A stretch of 64,000 nt of DNA, from NCBI GenBank assembly GCA_039545295.1, contig BCIK01000003.1:186001-250000 (forward strand), written 5' to 3'. The position numbers were made by a program, and so were the translations under genes. Every line of letters starts with the position of its first letter. Positions within the stretch are counted from its first letter, which is position 1. The notes beneath the pieces are model-generated. The model saw nothing but the letters and a program-made list of their open reading frames with translations, made no database searches and was not told the origin of the DNA. The stretch is from Udeniomyces pyricola. Lineage: Eukaryota; Basidiomycota; Tremellomycetes; Cystofilobasidiales; Mrakiaceae. Of the stretch, positions 33,304 to 45,505 are shown one piece after another.

Positions 33304-35733
33304 TTAGAAGAGGAAAGCGATCGCTCCAAAGACGAGGGCGACGACACTCGACCCAACCGCGACAGACCTGACAGCATCAGACGTCGTGGAAGACGCCGAG
33401 GCCTTGGCAATTGCCGACGTGGCCGAAGCGAGGGCCGAACCAGACAAACCCGACGTCTGGATGGTGACCGAGGATGAAGAGGAAGAGCTCGAGCTCGAGC
33501 CAGACTTGGTAGAGTTGTCGGTCGGCTTTGTGACGTTGTCAGAGGTCTCGATGTAGGCGTTCGAGAGAGGCTGGTGGTGGCACTCGATGATGGAGGAGAG
33601 CTTGAACTTGGGGTTGGTAGAGTTGATAATGGAACTGAGAGTAAGAGGGGGGGGGGGAAAGGAGACACATCAGACCATTGAGTCGATGACAAACTCGACA
33701 CACTCATTACCCACTCGAGAGCCAGACGGTACCAAACGCCAACGCCGAGCAGCAACCGATGATCAAGGAGATCAAACTTACGGAAGAATGTAGCCAACGG
33801 CAAGGTCGACCGACTGCTGGTAGAGATCGTGCTCGAGAACGATGAATCCAGACGAGATGTTTTGGGCGTTGGCGAGGATCTTGTCAAAGGCGGCGACGGA
33901 TGACTCGCCAGTCGCGGTGCCACCGGCAATCTTCCAGTCATCGGTGTCAAACTCGACGCCGTTACCGTTAGTCCAGATCTGATTGAGATGTATCACGAAA
34001 AGGTATCAGTATGGACGTTCTCATCGCATCAACAGCAAACAGCATCGACAGCAAACAAAAGAAGGGTAGAAAGAGAGGCGAAACGCACGATAGGAGTCAA
34101 GCCCATAGCAGTGCAGATGGCTCGAACTCGGTCGTCAATGTCTCCGTACGGGGGCCTCATGGTGTTGGGGGTCACGCCGGTGACGTCCTTGATGGCCTTC
34201 ATGGTCCATCCGAGCTCAGCAACAATCTGCTCGTTGGTGAGGGTAGTAAGGGCAGGGTGAGACCAAGTGTGGACAGAGATTTGGTGGCCGGCAACGTATT
34301 CGAGCTGAAGCATCTCCGGTCGACTGATGACTCGGGATCCGACGACGAAGAACGAGGCCTTAAGGTCCTCAACAGCCAGGTAGTCAAGAACCAAGGGAGT
34401 GTAAGGCGAAGGTCCATCATCGTAGCTGAGACCAAAGGTGAGGGGGTCGGGGCATGCAGTGACGTCGGTGTCTCGGGTGCATCCACCTGCATAGGTTTCG
34501 CAATAGAGGAGAAAAGAGAAGGGGACCAGATAGACGAGCATTGCGTGAGTGGGCTGCATCCTTATGTCTAGACTCCTTTTGTTCTGCCTGTAACTTCCCG
34601 GTGGTCTTCACTCACCGCAGGTCCACCAGCATCGCGAGCTGTCGGCAGCCTCAGTCGGGTTGAGAGCACACGAGCCGTTGGTGACGCTCAAGTTGGGAAC
34701 GTTGGAGAGATCGATCTCGCTCAACCACTTCTTGACCTCGTCGGAGTCAGTCGGAGGAGTGACGTCGAGCGTGGGGTAGACGCCCGAGGTGAAGACAACT
34801 GGAGAGCCGAGGAGCAATGAAGAGAGGCAGTGTTAGTCAAGAGAGAAGATGTCACCGCAGAGGGGATCCTAGCGTATCGAGCGCAAAAAGAGGAAAAGGG
34901 GTACGACTGATACGCACAGGAGGGGACCGCGGGGGCACTCGAGATGCCCGAAGGTCCGGCCTCTCCAGCAGTGACGGTCGAGTAAAGGGCACTGTGGGTG
35001 AGAGAAAAAGGAACGTAATGACGGGAAGCATGAAGGAAAAGCGATGCAGGAGAGAGCCTGTCAGCCGCGGTTACCGAAGCAAAACAAGGGGGTCGGGTTG
35101 TTGGCAAAGAAGGTGGGCGGCGTACGCAGTCGTTTGCGTCGGCGCGTTGGCCTGAGGGGAAAAGGAAAGAGGGGGGGGGGGNGGGGATAGTGCATGAGGG
35201 CGACCGGAACAAAGATGGACGCGTCAGTAAAGTGAGATTGGTTGAGATCATAGCAAGTTGTGTAGAAAGACCGGGTGGGCTGGCGGAAGGTAAGACGTGC
35301 CCAAGGTGGCAAAGCAAGGCGAGAGACAAGGCACGATAGAAATCCAAGCAGGGGAGAGTGGAGGGGATCTAAAGGAGTCGACTCAAGAAAGTGTTCGAGC
35401 TCTCTCTTCTTTCCCCCCTCTGTTCGCTCGCTTCGGCCTCTGACAGTCAAAGAGAACACGCACAGTAATCTCGCTCAGAGCAGGGATCGTCTCGCCGTTG
35501 GGCTGGACATCGGGCGTGGTCTGGATGAGGCCACCCGATGTCGGGGTCGCAAAGGTGTTGGTCGCGGTGGTCGCTGTGCCGGCGGCAGTCGTGGTGGTGA
35601 CAGCAGTAGTAGAGGTTCCCGAGGCGGCCTGTCGCTTGAGCTCGTGATGGTAGGCGCGGGCTTGAGGGTTGTGGTTTGCCGAGACGAGACCGGCGACGAA
35701 GAGGAGGGAGAGGGACGCAGATGGAGCGAGCAT
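33304..35733 (-). CDS. GPI-anchored polysaccharide (chitin) deacetylase-like protein
   Basis: Exons 35733..35464, 35151..35126, 34991..34918, 34798..34616, 34486..34089, 33978..33782 and 33634..33304 encode 492 residues, and all phases close. A signal peptide (MLAPSASLSLLFVAGLVSAN) is followed by a Thr/Ala-rich stretch. The NodB homology domain lies at about residues 190-370, with motif 1 LSYDDGPSPYT (metal-binding Asp pair), motif 2 SVHTWSHPALT (HxxxH) and motif 3 MRPPYGDIDD, plus SGFIVLEHDLY later. The C-terminus has a Ser-rich stalk and ends in a hydrophobic tail (SSVVALVFGAIAFLF) typical of GPI addition. Such enzymes remove acetyl groups from chitin at the cell surface. Motif 1 has Ser where Thr is more usual. 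Cys-rich segments (ALNPTEAADSSRCWWTCGGC) precede the domain. Confidence 0.93.
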
Positions 35734-36322
35734 GCTGTCGGTGGAGGGAGGTGGGAGAAGGCGAGGAGAAGAAGGAGAAGGAGGAAGAGGGGGGTGGAGG
35801 GGTGGAGGGGAGAAAGCGGAGGCGAAGATGGTTGGCGGGGCCAGGGACGGCCGTCCAAAAAAAGCACAACCTTGACCTTGGCCGATGTGATATGACTGGC
35901 CGGACGCAAAACAACAAACCATTAACCAATCCTCCTCCTTTTATTCATCATTCATCATGCATCATGCCTTTATTATCGGCATCCATCATCTCTATCCATC
36001 AGCTATATGTCAAAGCGATCGTTTCCGTTAACGTCCAGAACATATATATGCCTAGCTCTTGCTGCCACTTCCATCATCTGGCAAACCAAAACCAAACTGC
36101 ATCATGAGTACCACTACCACACAGTACCATCCGACGACGTTGCTTTGCATCTCATAGAAACCAATCAACCTCAACCCCTCATGATCATGACCAGCAGTGT
36201 CATCTATCTTTGAGTCAACCCATGCATGCACATCATTATAAATCTCTCGTCACGTTTTCCGTCTCAAGCACCATCGGCCATCTCTGCGCCAGCTGAAACT
36301 TCACATCAACATCCCACAATTA
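35734..36322. other. Intergenic region between two minus-strand genes
   Basis: 589 bp. It holds the promoter and leader of the deacetylase gene (near 35740-35900, purine-rich on plus) and the 3' region of the SRP receptor gene. Nothing else seen. Confidence 0.6.
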
Positions 36323-37720
36323 TCACTTGAGTGCCATCAACCACTCCTTGAGCTCGCCCAACCCATCCTCATGCACAATCTCCTCCCCATCCTTCTCCCC
36401 TAACGGCGCGGCCGACTCGATTCCACCCTCCTGCTTGACGACGGTCCTCTTCTTCTCTTTACCCTCGCCCACTTTGCCCACCCATCCACCGGCCCAACTC
36501 ACGCCTTTCCAATCCTCCCACCTCCACTTGCCACCCGCTCCGCCGCGCGTGAGGATCTCCTCGACTTCCAGGCTCGATGTCGAAGCCTCCTTGGTCGTCG
36601 ACTCATCGTCACCATCGAGAAGCTCAATCTTGCCCCCACCGGAAGAAACCGAAGACGCAGCGAGCGCGGCGGAACGACGAGCGTTGAGCTCACGGGTCAG
36701 TGACGTGTGGAGCCGAGGCACCGAGAGAGATCGCGAGGACGAAGAAGGGAGGAGGTCCAGCTTGGACGTCAGAAGGAGAAGAGGTGTCGGTGTAGGTGGC
36801 TGAGTGTAAGGCAGCAAGGGAAGCAGGGTGCTATCGTTGAGAGAGCCAAAAAAAAAAAAAAAGAACAAGACAAAAGAACAATAAAAAAAAAAGGCGATGA
36901 GTAAGGAAGAAAAGATTTCCAACGTGACAAAACGATCAAGAAAAAAAAAGGGACATTAAAAGGTCAAGGTCTGTTAGCCTTCAATGCTATTTTCCTTCTT
37001 ACATCCCCACAAGATCGAAATAGAGAAAGAAAAGAAACGATCAATTTGAACGTACTCAACGACCGCGCCGACGTCCTTGTCTCTCGCGCCTCCCATCGAA
37101 CCATCTACGACAAACACGACGGCGACCCTCTTTTTGCCCTGGACTTCCTTTTCCAGCAATTTCTTCAGCCCTCCAGCGAGTCTCGCATGGCCTGGGTAAT
37201 CGATGATCTTGAATTTGCGAGCAGGCGGCGTGGGAAGGTGCGGTGGTCGTTTGGGGTCGGGTGGTGAGGCGAGAAGGAAATGGGAGGTCGAAGGCGTCAA
37301 CGAAGGATGAGTCGGTGGATGGGTGCCGTGTGCGAGCTAGATCACAATGTAAAGTCGAGGAAATCGATGACCCGGAAGCCCATGAGTATCCTTCAATGTT
37401 CGGTCACAAGGGCTGTAGGTCGAAAGAGACTGCAACGTACTTGGGAGAAGATGGACGTCTTGCCTGCGCCCGAAGGGCCGACGAGGACGATAGTCCTCTC
37501 GAGCGAGACCTTGGTATCATCCCAGAGGAGGTATATGGCTAGAGATGGTAAGAGGTCAGCATGACGGAACACCACGGTAAAGAGCAAGAAAGTCGAGGCA
37601 GAGCCGGGCTTTACCAGTGACGAGAACGAGAACGACGGTGCCGAGGACGGCGAGAAGCGTCTCTTGATCGCCAAAGATGTTGATGCGATCGAGGAGACGA
37701 AGGTGGAATGGAGCGGCCAT
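36323..37720 (-). CDS. SRPRB: Signal recognition particle receptor subunit beta
   Basis: Exons 37720..37615, 37538..37441, 37336..37056 and 36830..36323 give 330 residues with matching phases. A hydrophobic anchor (LLAVLGTVVLVLVTAIYLLW) precedes the small GTPase domain. G1 is LVGPSGAGKTSIFSQ, the switch/G2 area reads LAHGTHPPTHPSL, G3 is KIIDYPGHARL and G4 is LLLTSKLDLL. VVFVVDGSMG matches the family. The protein anchors SRP receptor alpha to the ER membrane and uses GTP. Two extra acidic and Lys/Glu-rich insertions lengthen the C-terminal part compared with yeast Srp102. ATG 37720 was preferred because the upstream in-frame codons lack an ATG. Confidence 0.92.
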
Positions 37721-38064
37721 GTTGAGGCGTCGTAGGTTGGAAGCCAACGAGATGGATCCAGTCGGGACGGTCGGGAGCGTGGACACGTAGACAGCTGTGA
37801 TATGGTCGTGGTGTGTGTGTACTTTGGTATCGCTTGGTCTCTTTGACTTGACGATGGGCGCGTTTCAGATTATGATCCATCGCGATCATCGATCATCTTA
37901 TATATCATATCTCATCGATCTCATCTTAAAGCAGGATGGTTCAGGATGGTTACGTGTTATCGCGACATACATGATTCCTCAACTCCACACATTCCATTGA
38001 CTATCCACCACAACCCTTTGATCATATACATCGGCCGTCCTCACATCACCCCTACCCACTCACC
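37721..38064. promoter_or_regulatory. Divergent promoter between SRP receptor beta and mitochondrial paralogue B
   Basis: 344 bp between divergent starts, with several ATCGATC and GATCATC repeats near 37875-37920 and a TATA-like TATATCATAT. No factor site can be assigned. Confidence 0.5.
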
Positions 38065-40015
38065 ATGCTCCGTTCAACCCTGGCTGCCAGGACTTCCACT
38101 GTATCGATATCGTCCTCTTCTCCCTCCACCGCCTGCCTCGCCTCCATCCGATTCGCCTCGTCCTCGTCTATATCGTCCTCTCCCAAGTCTTACCTTCCGA
38201 CGTCCTCTCAGATTCATGTCGTCCCTTTTGCGATCGAACCCCAAGACGCTCAGGAGCGACTCGACTGGTTCTCCATTCCGGCTTCCTACAGCGCCTTTGC
38301 CGCCGCTTCAGCCTTGGCCGCTCGGTACCTCCCAGGCTTTGCCAACATCTCCCAAATCAAACGCGTCGGCAAGCCCATCGCCGTGTATCTCCCTTGCTGG
38401 AGTCTCGATGGCGAGATCAAGGTCAAAGCTCAGTGGAGCGGGTTGGCAAAGGGTGGGAAAGTCGTCATCGTCAAGGCCGGTTGGGATGGGCTTCAAAAGA
38501 ATGAATTGACGAACGGAGAGGATCTGCCGTCGATCCGGACCGATGTCGTCCTCAAGACGGAAATGAGCTTCTTCCCCGGTCAGTCACAGGACACATACCG
38601 GTCATGATGATCGTCAGCGTTTTGGGAGGAGGATAGTGATGAGAAGGTTTGGGAGGACTCTGGCGGATGCAACGGGTACAAGCGATCGACAACCGTCCGA
38701 TACTTGCCATATAGTACTCACGTCGCTCACTCTATCTGAAATTATGGATTGTATCAGGCACGAGCTACAAGCCCCTCTCGCATCTCGCGCTCCCATTCCT
38801 CCTTCCTTACCTTCCTGAACGACTGCCGACGTGGGACCCTGAACGACACCTTCATCAGCATGGTATGGACATTCAAGCTCTGCCGTTCGATACGTCGCCC
38901 CTCGCACTGCCGACGCTCTTGAGTCAATCCAGAAAGGTCACCGCGTTCTCGTGGTCGGTCGATGTTGACAAGGACCTTGAATGGCGCAAGGTATGTACCA
39001 ACATGTGCTTGGAATCATGTTGCACCTTTGAAAAAAGAGAGAACCTCCTTTCATTCAGGAGGACAATACACTGATCTTTCGTCTTGTACGTGCTTGCTTC
39101 CTTTACATGATATGTCAGCTCGAGGCGACTCCTCTTTACATTCCACTCTATCTCGCACGATACCGCGTTGGAGGTGATCGAGAGTACACCATGGCTATGC
39201 TAGCCGACCAAGAGCACATTGGCGAAGCCGAGATCTTCATCCCGCCCCCACCAAAATACGATGAGTAAGTCGTGTCTCCATCATTCCATCATTTGTCCTT
39301 TTGCCATTCATCAGCTTGGTCTCCAGTCATGCTCTATGACTCGATGGTAATGTTGTAACATACAAAATAGACAAAAGGAAGAAAGATTTGTCAAGCACCG
39401 AACAGAAGCGATTCCCCTTGCATCTTGTCCACATGTTGGCCTACCTCCTCTTTCCTGCTTTCCTTGCTTTGTCTCATTTTTGTGTGTGCATCTTCGACGT
39501 TGTTCTTGTTTGCTCTTAACAGGGAAGGAGCTGTCCAATTCATCCGGGTCAAAGGCAAGCCTTTCCAAAATCAAGAAAAGACGTTGGTCTCGCCTTTCCT
39601 GGCGGACATTACGATTGACCTGCCCGAGATGTCGTCGACGATCCGATCGGACGCGCCGGGGGCCAAGAGTCGGCTAGCGAACGAGGTTCAGCATCACATG
39701 TTGTTGGAGAGCACGAAGGCGATCCCGAGGTTGGTCGCTCATTGGTTCGATGGGGAAGGTGGAAAGAGGGCGATGTTGAAGGACTTGAGTGGGATGGAAG
39801 CTGGTCAAGGGTTGGAAGGCGTCGAGGGTGTAGGCAAGATTGTCGAGTGGAAAGGGTGTGAGCAGGTCGAACCAGAGGAAGAGGATGCCGAAGAGGATGA
39901 GGTGAGTTGGACTCGAAAGAAGAAGAAGAAGCAAAAGACGAAGAAGCAGAGATCCTTCGTCTCCTGCCTTTTGTCACATTGGATCTCGTTCCTTCTAGAC
40001 ACAATTATGCCGTTG
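38065..40015 (+). CDS. Mitochondrial protein of unknown function, paralogue B
   Basis: Exons 38065..38578, 38758..38990, 39119..39264, 39523..39901 and 39998..40015 give 429 residues with matching phases. The presequence (MLRSTLAARTSTVSISSSSP) is clearly mitochondrial. Conserved-looking blocks are AVYLPCWSLDGEIKVKA, EMSFFPG, SYKPLSHLALPFLLPYLP, LPTWDPERHLHQHG, IQALPFDTSPLALPTL and LYIPLYLARYRVGG. The C-terminus is acidic. The gene is a paralogue of the gene at 1-1004, with which it shares the intron after SFFPG in the same phase. The full copy shows a family built of short Trp/Pro-rich segments with no obvious membrane span. I do not recognise a named family. Confidence 0.83.
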
Positions 40016-40784
40016 AAGATAGGGCGGGCGAAGATCTTGGTTACTGACGCCTTCCTCTTCCTTCCCTTTCCGCCTGATCCCATTTATCGATCATGAACTC
40101 CCTCTGCTTCTCTCTTCGACATGACCACGTTTCTGGTAGCACGACGACGATCATGGATCCAAGGGCAACCACCGCAAGGGCAAGGATTGATCGATTAATC
40201 CCGATTCATGACGTTTACTTGATTGTATGCATGCTCAGTTGCTTGAGTTGCCGATACGTTGCTCGGCTGACTTGGCAGACCTAGATGATGTGATCACACG
40301 ATGTTTCCACTGTCTGAGACTGCATACTAGTATCATCGGTTGTGTGGTCTAGCGTGAGGATTCGAGTCGAAACGAAATTGAAGAAGTTTGGAGCATGCAT
40401 TCGCAGCTGACAGGTATCAGTATCAGAACCACCAGTAACACTTTGGCCGTCCATACACCTGTTAGAGATGGAAGAACCTAATATTGCGTTCTCGGTGATG
40501 GTTGTACAGACTAGTGGAGCGTACAGCTATACAATATGGTCGATTTGAGACCGACAGACCGCCCGAAAATTAAAGGCTGAAACGAACGATCTCATAACTC
40601 GATCACCCATTATTGAGCGACTTGCCCTCTGGGCGGGGTCTTTGCCTCGATTGCCTCTAGCCCTCGCGTAGTCTCTCTTCCTCGCGTCGTCTCTTCTCTC
40701 GCTTTCCACTTCGCCTCGACCAACGCCCTTCCTCCTCACGTCGCTCTCTCCCTAATCTGCCTATCAGTCGCCCATTCTTCCATC
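40016..40784. other. Intergenic region
   Basis: 769 bp between two plus-strand genes. The last 150 bp before 40785 are CT-rich (a likely leader). Nothing else is recognisable. Confidence 0.6.
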
Positions 40785-42188
40785 ATGCCTCCTCTGATTC
40801 TGCCCATGTGTGACATCCGTCGTTGGTACCCTTCCAGGCGCCGCATCCTCAGCTTCTACAAACATCCCGAAAACGTCGGTTGCCTCTTCGGCATCATCAC
40901 CAAGGCCGGCGCGAGCCCAAAGACGAGAACCCTGACCAACCTCTATGTCAAGCAACACAAGGTCACTGGCAAGGTGAGAAACTGAACATCACTGCCGGTA
41001 TTGACTTGGAGGGGGTTGAATAGACGTCGTTTTGCTCTCTCCTTCTGCCTCTACACGTTTCGGACATTCTGGGCTACTAGTGTGGATCCCTTGCTCTCCT
41101 ACCTTTCTCGCTCGCTGGATCGCGCCTGCTTGTCGTCTACTGGTGACACTGTGGTGTTTCCTATCCATAGTGACCATGTGACGCAGTACCACACTAGTCT
41201 TGATCTATCCCCACAAAGAGCTTCTCTCTCTTGCTTTGACTTCACGGAAATCAAAGGCCAGGACGAGCTCTTTCATACCGTCCTAGATCGTCCACTCCGT
41301 TTCAGACTTGTCAGATCCACTCTCGCATCGGGTTGACCCATCGGAAAGACCTCGAACGGAAAACTGACACTATCATGAACTGCTTCTTTTTTTTTCTTTT
41401 TTTTTTTCTTGCTCTCATGTGCACTCGATCTCCTGCGCGTTTGTCGTGGTCGTTGTTCAGCTCAAAGTGTTCCGAAAGGATCGAATGATCCACGATGAAG
41501 GCGAAGGTACGGGGAGGAGGGGGAGAGCTCTCTTTCTTCTTTGTATTTTCTGACGTTTAAACTATTCCTCCGATCCTTTCTGCTGACGGTATGATTTCCA
41601 TGATCCCCTTGGATATCACCTCTTCTCCTTCTCTTATCGCAACCCGGGCGTTCAGAAACCCAACCTGCCGACCTCGTCATGTGCCGGTCGATCGGACTCA
41701 TCTCCCTCCGCAAGCGGCACGCTTTCTCGCATTTCATCTCGCGACGTGAGAAGCCTGGGGACGATGTCCGTCGAGCAGCCATTGCCGCTCAAGAAGCCAA
41801 GCGCTTGCTCGAGCTCGAGAACGCGCGGTACGCTCGGGAAGACGAGATGGGTGGAACGACGGATGGCGGCGCGAGTCGACCGCAAGGAACGAGGGAGAGC
41901 GAAGCCGAGTTGATGCAGCGCATCGGAAAGGAATCGGCTTTGTTGGAACAGGAATTGGAGGAAGTTCGAGCGAGGGAACGCGCGTTGGACTTGGAAGAGG
42001 AGATGGAAGGGGAAGAAGAGGAGGAGTTTGATGAGTTTGAAGGGGAGAACCCGGAGGAATGGGAGGATCTGGCGGAGGATGCTGTCGACGGAGGAAAGAG
42101 GACGGAGGGTGAAGGAGGCAAACGAGAACCGACGAGTCAGCTTCAGGGCGCCGTTCAGGACTTGTTGGATAAGAAGCGAGGGCAGTAA
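40785..42188 (+). CDS. MRPS17: Mitochondrial small-subunit ribosomal protein uS17m
   Basis: Exons 40785..40973, 41461..41506 and 41656..42188 give 255 residues with matching phases. The uS17 domain begins near residue 29: NVGCLFGIITKAGASPKTRT, then NLYVKQHKVTGK, DRMIHDEGEETQPADLVMCR and ISLRKRHAFSHF. These match the OB-fold order of uS17m proteins (conserved HDE and LRKRH blocks). The C-terminal 150 residues form a long charged helix with acidic runs (EEMEGEEEEEFDEFEGEN), an extension often found in fungal mitoribosomal proteins. The protein would sit on the small subunit and contact rRNA helices. The start gives a basic N-terminus without a classical long presequence, so an upstream exon is possible. 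Confidence 0.9.
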
Positions 42189-42629
42189 AGAAACAAAGTA
42201 TGAGGGCTGGGTTGGGGAGAATGGAAATGGACATGATCTCCTAACCGGAAGGGCAACCCACTCGTAGTCGGCAAATGTTGATCCAAACGATCCGTGATCC
42301 ATCATTCTTGGCTTTCGTTTTGCATACATGCGGGTTCTAGCTGACTGACTGACCTGGGTTTGATGGATGCGTCTGGTCTGGGGTGTCTCCCGCGATTGAT
42401 GTGACGTGTAACTTGATTGTTCCGGATGACGGCAACGACGTTCATTCACTTAGTCTTATGACTGCAGTAATCATATCTCGAATCTCATGCAGACCCTCGG
42501 ACCTCCCTTACTTTCGCGCGCGCAGCGCACAGGCGGGCGTCTAGCTGTCTCGTCCCTATTCCCCTTCTTCTCCAGATCCGTCATCCTGTATGACCTCATC
42601 TGTCGCAAAACAACTGCTGTCCCATGCCC
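42189..42629. other. Region downstream of uS17m
   Basis: 441 bp of probable 3' UTR and intergenic sequence. Nothing recognisable. Confidence 0.55.
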
Positions 42630-43173
42630 TTATAAGTTTCTATGGACGCCCTCGACGTCTTTCGCCTTCTCGACCCAGAAGATGGGTCGAGCTCCGACAA
42701 GATCTCATATTCCGACTTTCATCACCTACCTCTGCACTCCTTAGATCCCTCGCCGTGAGAAGTTGGTCGTTGACATTCTTCTTTGTCGAACCACGCGCCT
42801 CCATCATCGTTAAAAGAAATTCACCGTATGTCAGTTGTCCAAGTTTCCACTCGTTCCGTGCGAAAGACGAGGATCCTGCTCCATGGTGAGGTTCGAGAAG
42901 ATGGGGGCGAGTATCACATGCCACTCACGCTCCCTCCCAGGTCTGCCGACGAACAAGGAGTCTAAAGTCTTGCTTATCTCTTTTTTTCCTTTTTTTTTTT
43001 CATTTAGCCAACTCACCTTGGCGCCTGCCATCCACCATACTCAACCATCTGGCTTGACTACCCTTTCGTATAGAGTTACTTTAGCGCTGGTCACACTGCT
43101 TTCGCCCTAACCCAAGCCGCAGGTCGGTCGTGTTTTGTGTTTTTCACGCCAGTCGAACTATCGAAACCATCTC

Positions 43174-43267
<94 letters not shown>

Positions 43268-43367
43268 NNNNNNNNNNNNNNNNNNNNNNNNNNNNNNNNN
43301 NNNNNNNNNNNNNNNNNNNNNNNNNNNNNNNNNNNNNNNNNNNNNNNNNNNNNNNNNNNNNNNNNNN

Positions 43368-43462
<95 letters not shown>

Positions 43463-43463
43463 A
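43174..43463. repeat. AAC/CAA trinucleotide array interrupted by an assembly gap
   Basis: Perfect AAC units run from about 43174 to 43267 and from 43368 to 43463. Confidence 0.97.
43268..43367. other. Assembly gap of exactly 100 N
   Basis: A round-number gap inside the AAC array, so the true repeat length is unknown. Confidence 0.98.
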
Positions 43464-44367
43464 AGACACCTCAAGGGGATCGTCGCTGATCAACTCGTCC
43501 TTGTTACCTGAGATAACATTCATTTCTACAAGCACGTCGCCGAAACGACCGTTTCCAGTCCGGACGGCAGAGTGTTCTCGAGAAAGTTGATGGAAGGGGA
43601 AACCGTTGTGCTCGGGAGATATTCATTAAAGGGAAAGGATAGTGCCATCCCTGTCAAAGTGAGCAAGGCAGCCGAAGGTATCCTCTCCCTCCAAGTCCCG
43701 TTGGAAATCTGCAAGTTGAACGGAACGAACTTCGATGTCGACGAGGTTTGACGCTACGTCTTCACGACTGACTTGTCTTCCGTTGAGTTCACTGAGCGTT
43801 GGAAGGAGATGAGGGCACCCTACCAGGCCGACACCATCCTGAACAGAATGAAGAAGTCCACGTTTAGCCGTTCGCATGTGAACGACATTGACTTCGTCAT
43901 TCTGACCACCAGGCCCCTGGAATCTTCAGCACGAACCACGCGTCAAGGCCTTCAATCACTCTCTCTCTCTCTTGAAACCCAAGTTGTGGAACACCATGAT
44001 GGCACTGGCGACGTCACCGACATACTGTGACAGCGTGGTGGAGAGGTTCCGCTCGGAGATCTTCGCCGACAAGGCTTGCGGGAAGCCATCGCTGGCTGGA
44101 GAAAGGACTGGCCGAGTTGCGTCCCCAAGACGTCGAGGAGAGATTGCTACAGTTGGTGAGGGAGGTTTTCAGGCGTTATGTTTTGGGCGTGGTGGTCAAG
44201 GAGGCTAAGGACATACGAGACGCTCGACACACTCACTACGAGCAGTCCCAGTTAAGACTTCGTATCGACCTCTGGTTTCTTTCGCTCCAAGACGCTATCA
44301 GCCAGGGAGACATGTGCATATCTGACGTGACTTATCACCCATATTCCGACTCATCACTAGTGTCTTG

Positions 44368-45505
44368 AACCAAGCCTGCAGCCATTGGATTTTTATGCCG
44401 GCGTTGCGTCTGGTGGAGGACGATGGTAGTTGCAGAGTGTGACGGCTTTGACCTCATGCCTGAGCTTTCGGACAGTGCCCTCCTTCCCCCCTTTTCCCCT
44501 TTTTCCTATCTTTACCTTACGATTACATGACCTCAGCACATTTGTACGCGTTTGACTGATATTCAATGTCTTGATTCCAACCCCATCCCTTTCCCCAGTG
44601 GACATATCTGCTCGAGACGACCCACCCCTCTTGCTAGTTTGTCATACACCTGAAAAACTTCTTTGACTATCTGTTCTCCCTGCACCCGATACAGTTCCAC
44701 GAACACGGGCTATGATGAACTGAAGCTACTGTAGAGACAGATTAACGGACGGTTTCACGTTTCTGATGAATGGCGACTTGTCCGAAATCGGGATCCGGCC
44801 ATGCGGATAGGCATTGACCTTCGTCTTGTATTCATTACGAGACTAGCTTTTGTTTTGAGGAGGCTTTGGGGGAGGGGGGGGGGTTGATGAGGGTTGATTG
44901 GAGCGTTATGAGGGAGCTCTTGTAGGGGAAAAGGCCGGATGGGGAGGGAAAATGAGAGGTGTTAGAATTGGATTCGGATTGGAGTTAGATCACCGGAGAT
45001 TAGGAGGGGTAGGGAGTGAGGCGAATAAGTTGGAGACGTTAGCTTTGAGTTGGTTTATGGTTAGGTGAGTAGGTTAGAGAGAAGGGAGATGGTTAGCATT
45101 TCTTGGGGATTGGATATAGGATACAGGACACCATGGGGGAAAGGTACCCCATACACACCCGCCTAGACATCTGGAAGATCAACCCATCTCGCGGTATTTA
45201 ACGTTAGTGATCAACAATCCTCGTAACAAGGGCGACGCACTGCAATCCCATGCAATGTGATCAGCCCTGCGTAGTAGATCGGAAAAGAGGAAGTTGTTTG
45301 AGGATGTGTCGCGAGAGAGTCATGAGGATCACAGATGGAATATACATCGCAACGGATTATATAAAGGTGAAACAATGATGGGTGATCCGGTTTGAATTCC
45401 ATTCGATGGGTGTTCTCACGGGTTTCTTTAGGTGATTTGGGAGGGGAAGGGGTGGGTGGGGGGGGGGGGGGGGGTGTTTCTTTCTTGGTCTCTTCTGCTT
45501 CGTGT
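44368..45505. other. Intergenic region between the broken coding region and prefoldin 6
   Basis: About 1.1 kb. From 44860 on it is rich in GGAG and GGTTAG-like words, with a G-run near 44874-44883 and a longer one near 45459-45474. No supported gene or RNA. Confidence 0.6.

Larger units (their letters stand above)
42630..44367 (+). pseudogene. Broken coding region flanking an AAC repeat and gap; family unknown
   Basis: Several protein-like stretches lie in one direction but do not form an intact gene. Before the repeat, an ATG-led frame MDALDVFRLLDPEDGSSSDK runs into TGA codons. After the repeat, the frame that would read the AAC array as Asn continues as HLKGIVADQLVLVT, TGA, DNIHFYKHVAETTVSS and on to TNFDVDEV, TGA, RYVFTTDLSSVEFTERWKEM and IDFVILTTRPLE. 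It then seems to shift frame near 43935 to VKAFNHSLSLLKPKLWNT and again near 44085 to WLEKGLAELRPQDVEERLL, stopping at 44367. Codons between the stops look coding-like. It could be a decayed gene, a decayed mobile element or a gene with assembly errors. I do not recognise the family. Confidence 0.45.

Noticed and set aside
37393..37440. Read-through of the SRP receptor donor at 37440
   Set aside because: The read-through frame hits a stop after about 15 codons, while splicing to 37336 restores the family sequence after the P-loop.
43130..43590. Poly-Gln, poly-Asn and poly-Thr frames across the AAC array
   Set aside because: All three frames of a trinucleotide array are open by construction, and the gap hides the true phase. 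Only the flanking Asn-frame sequence was considered.
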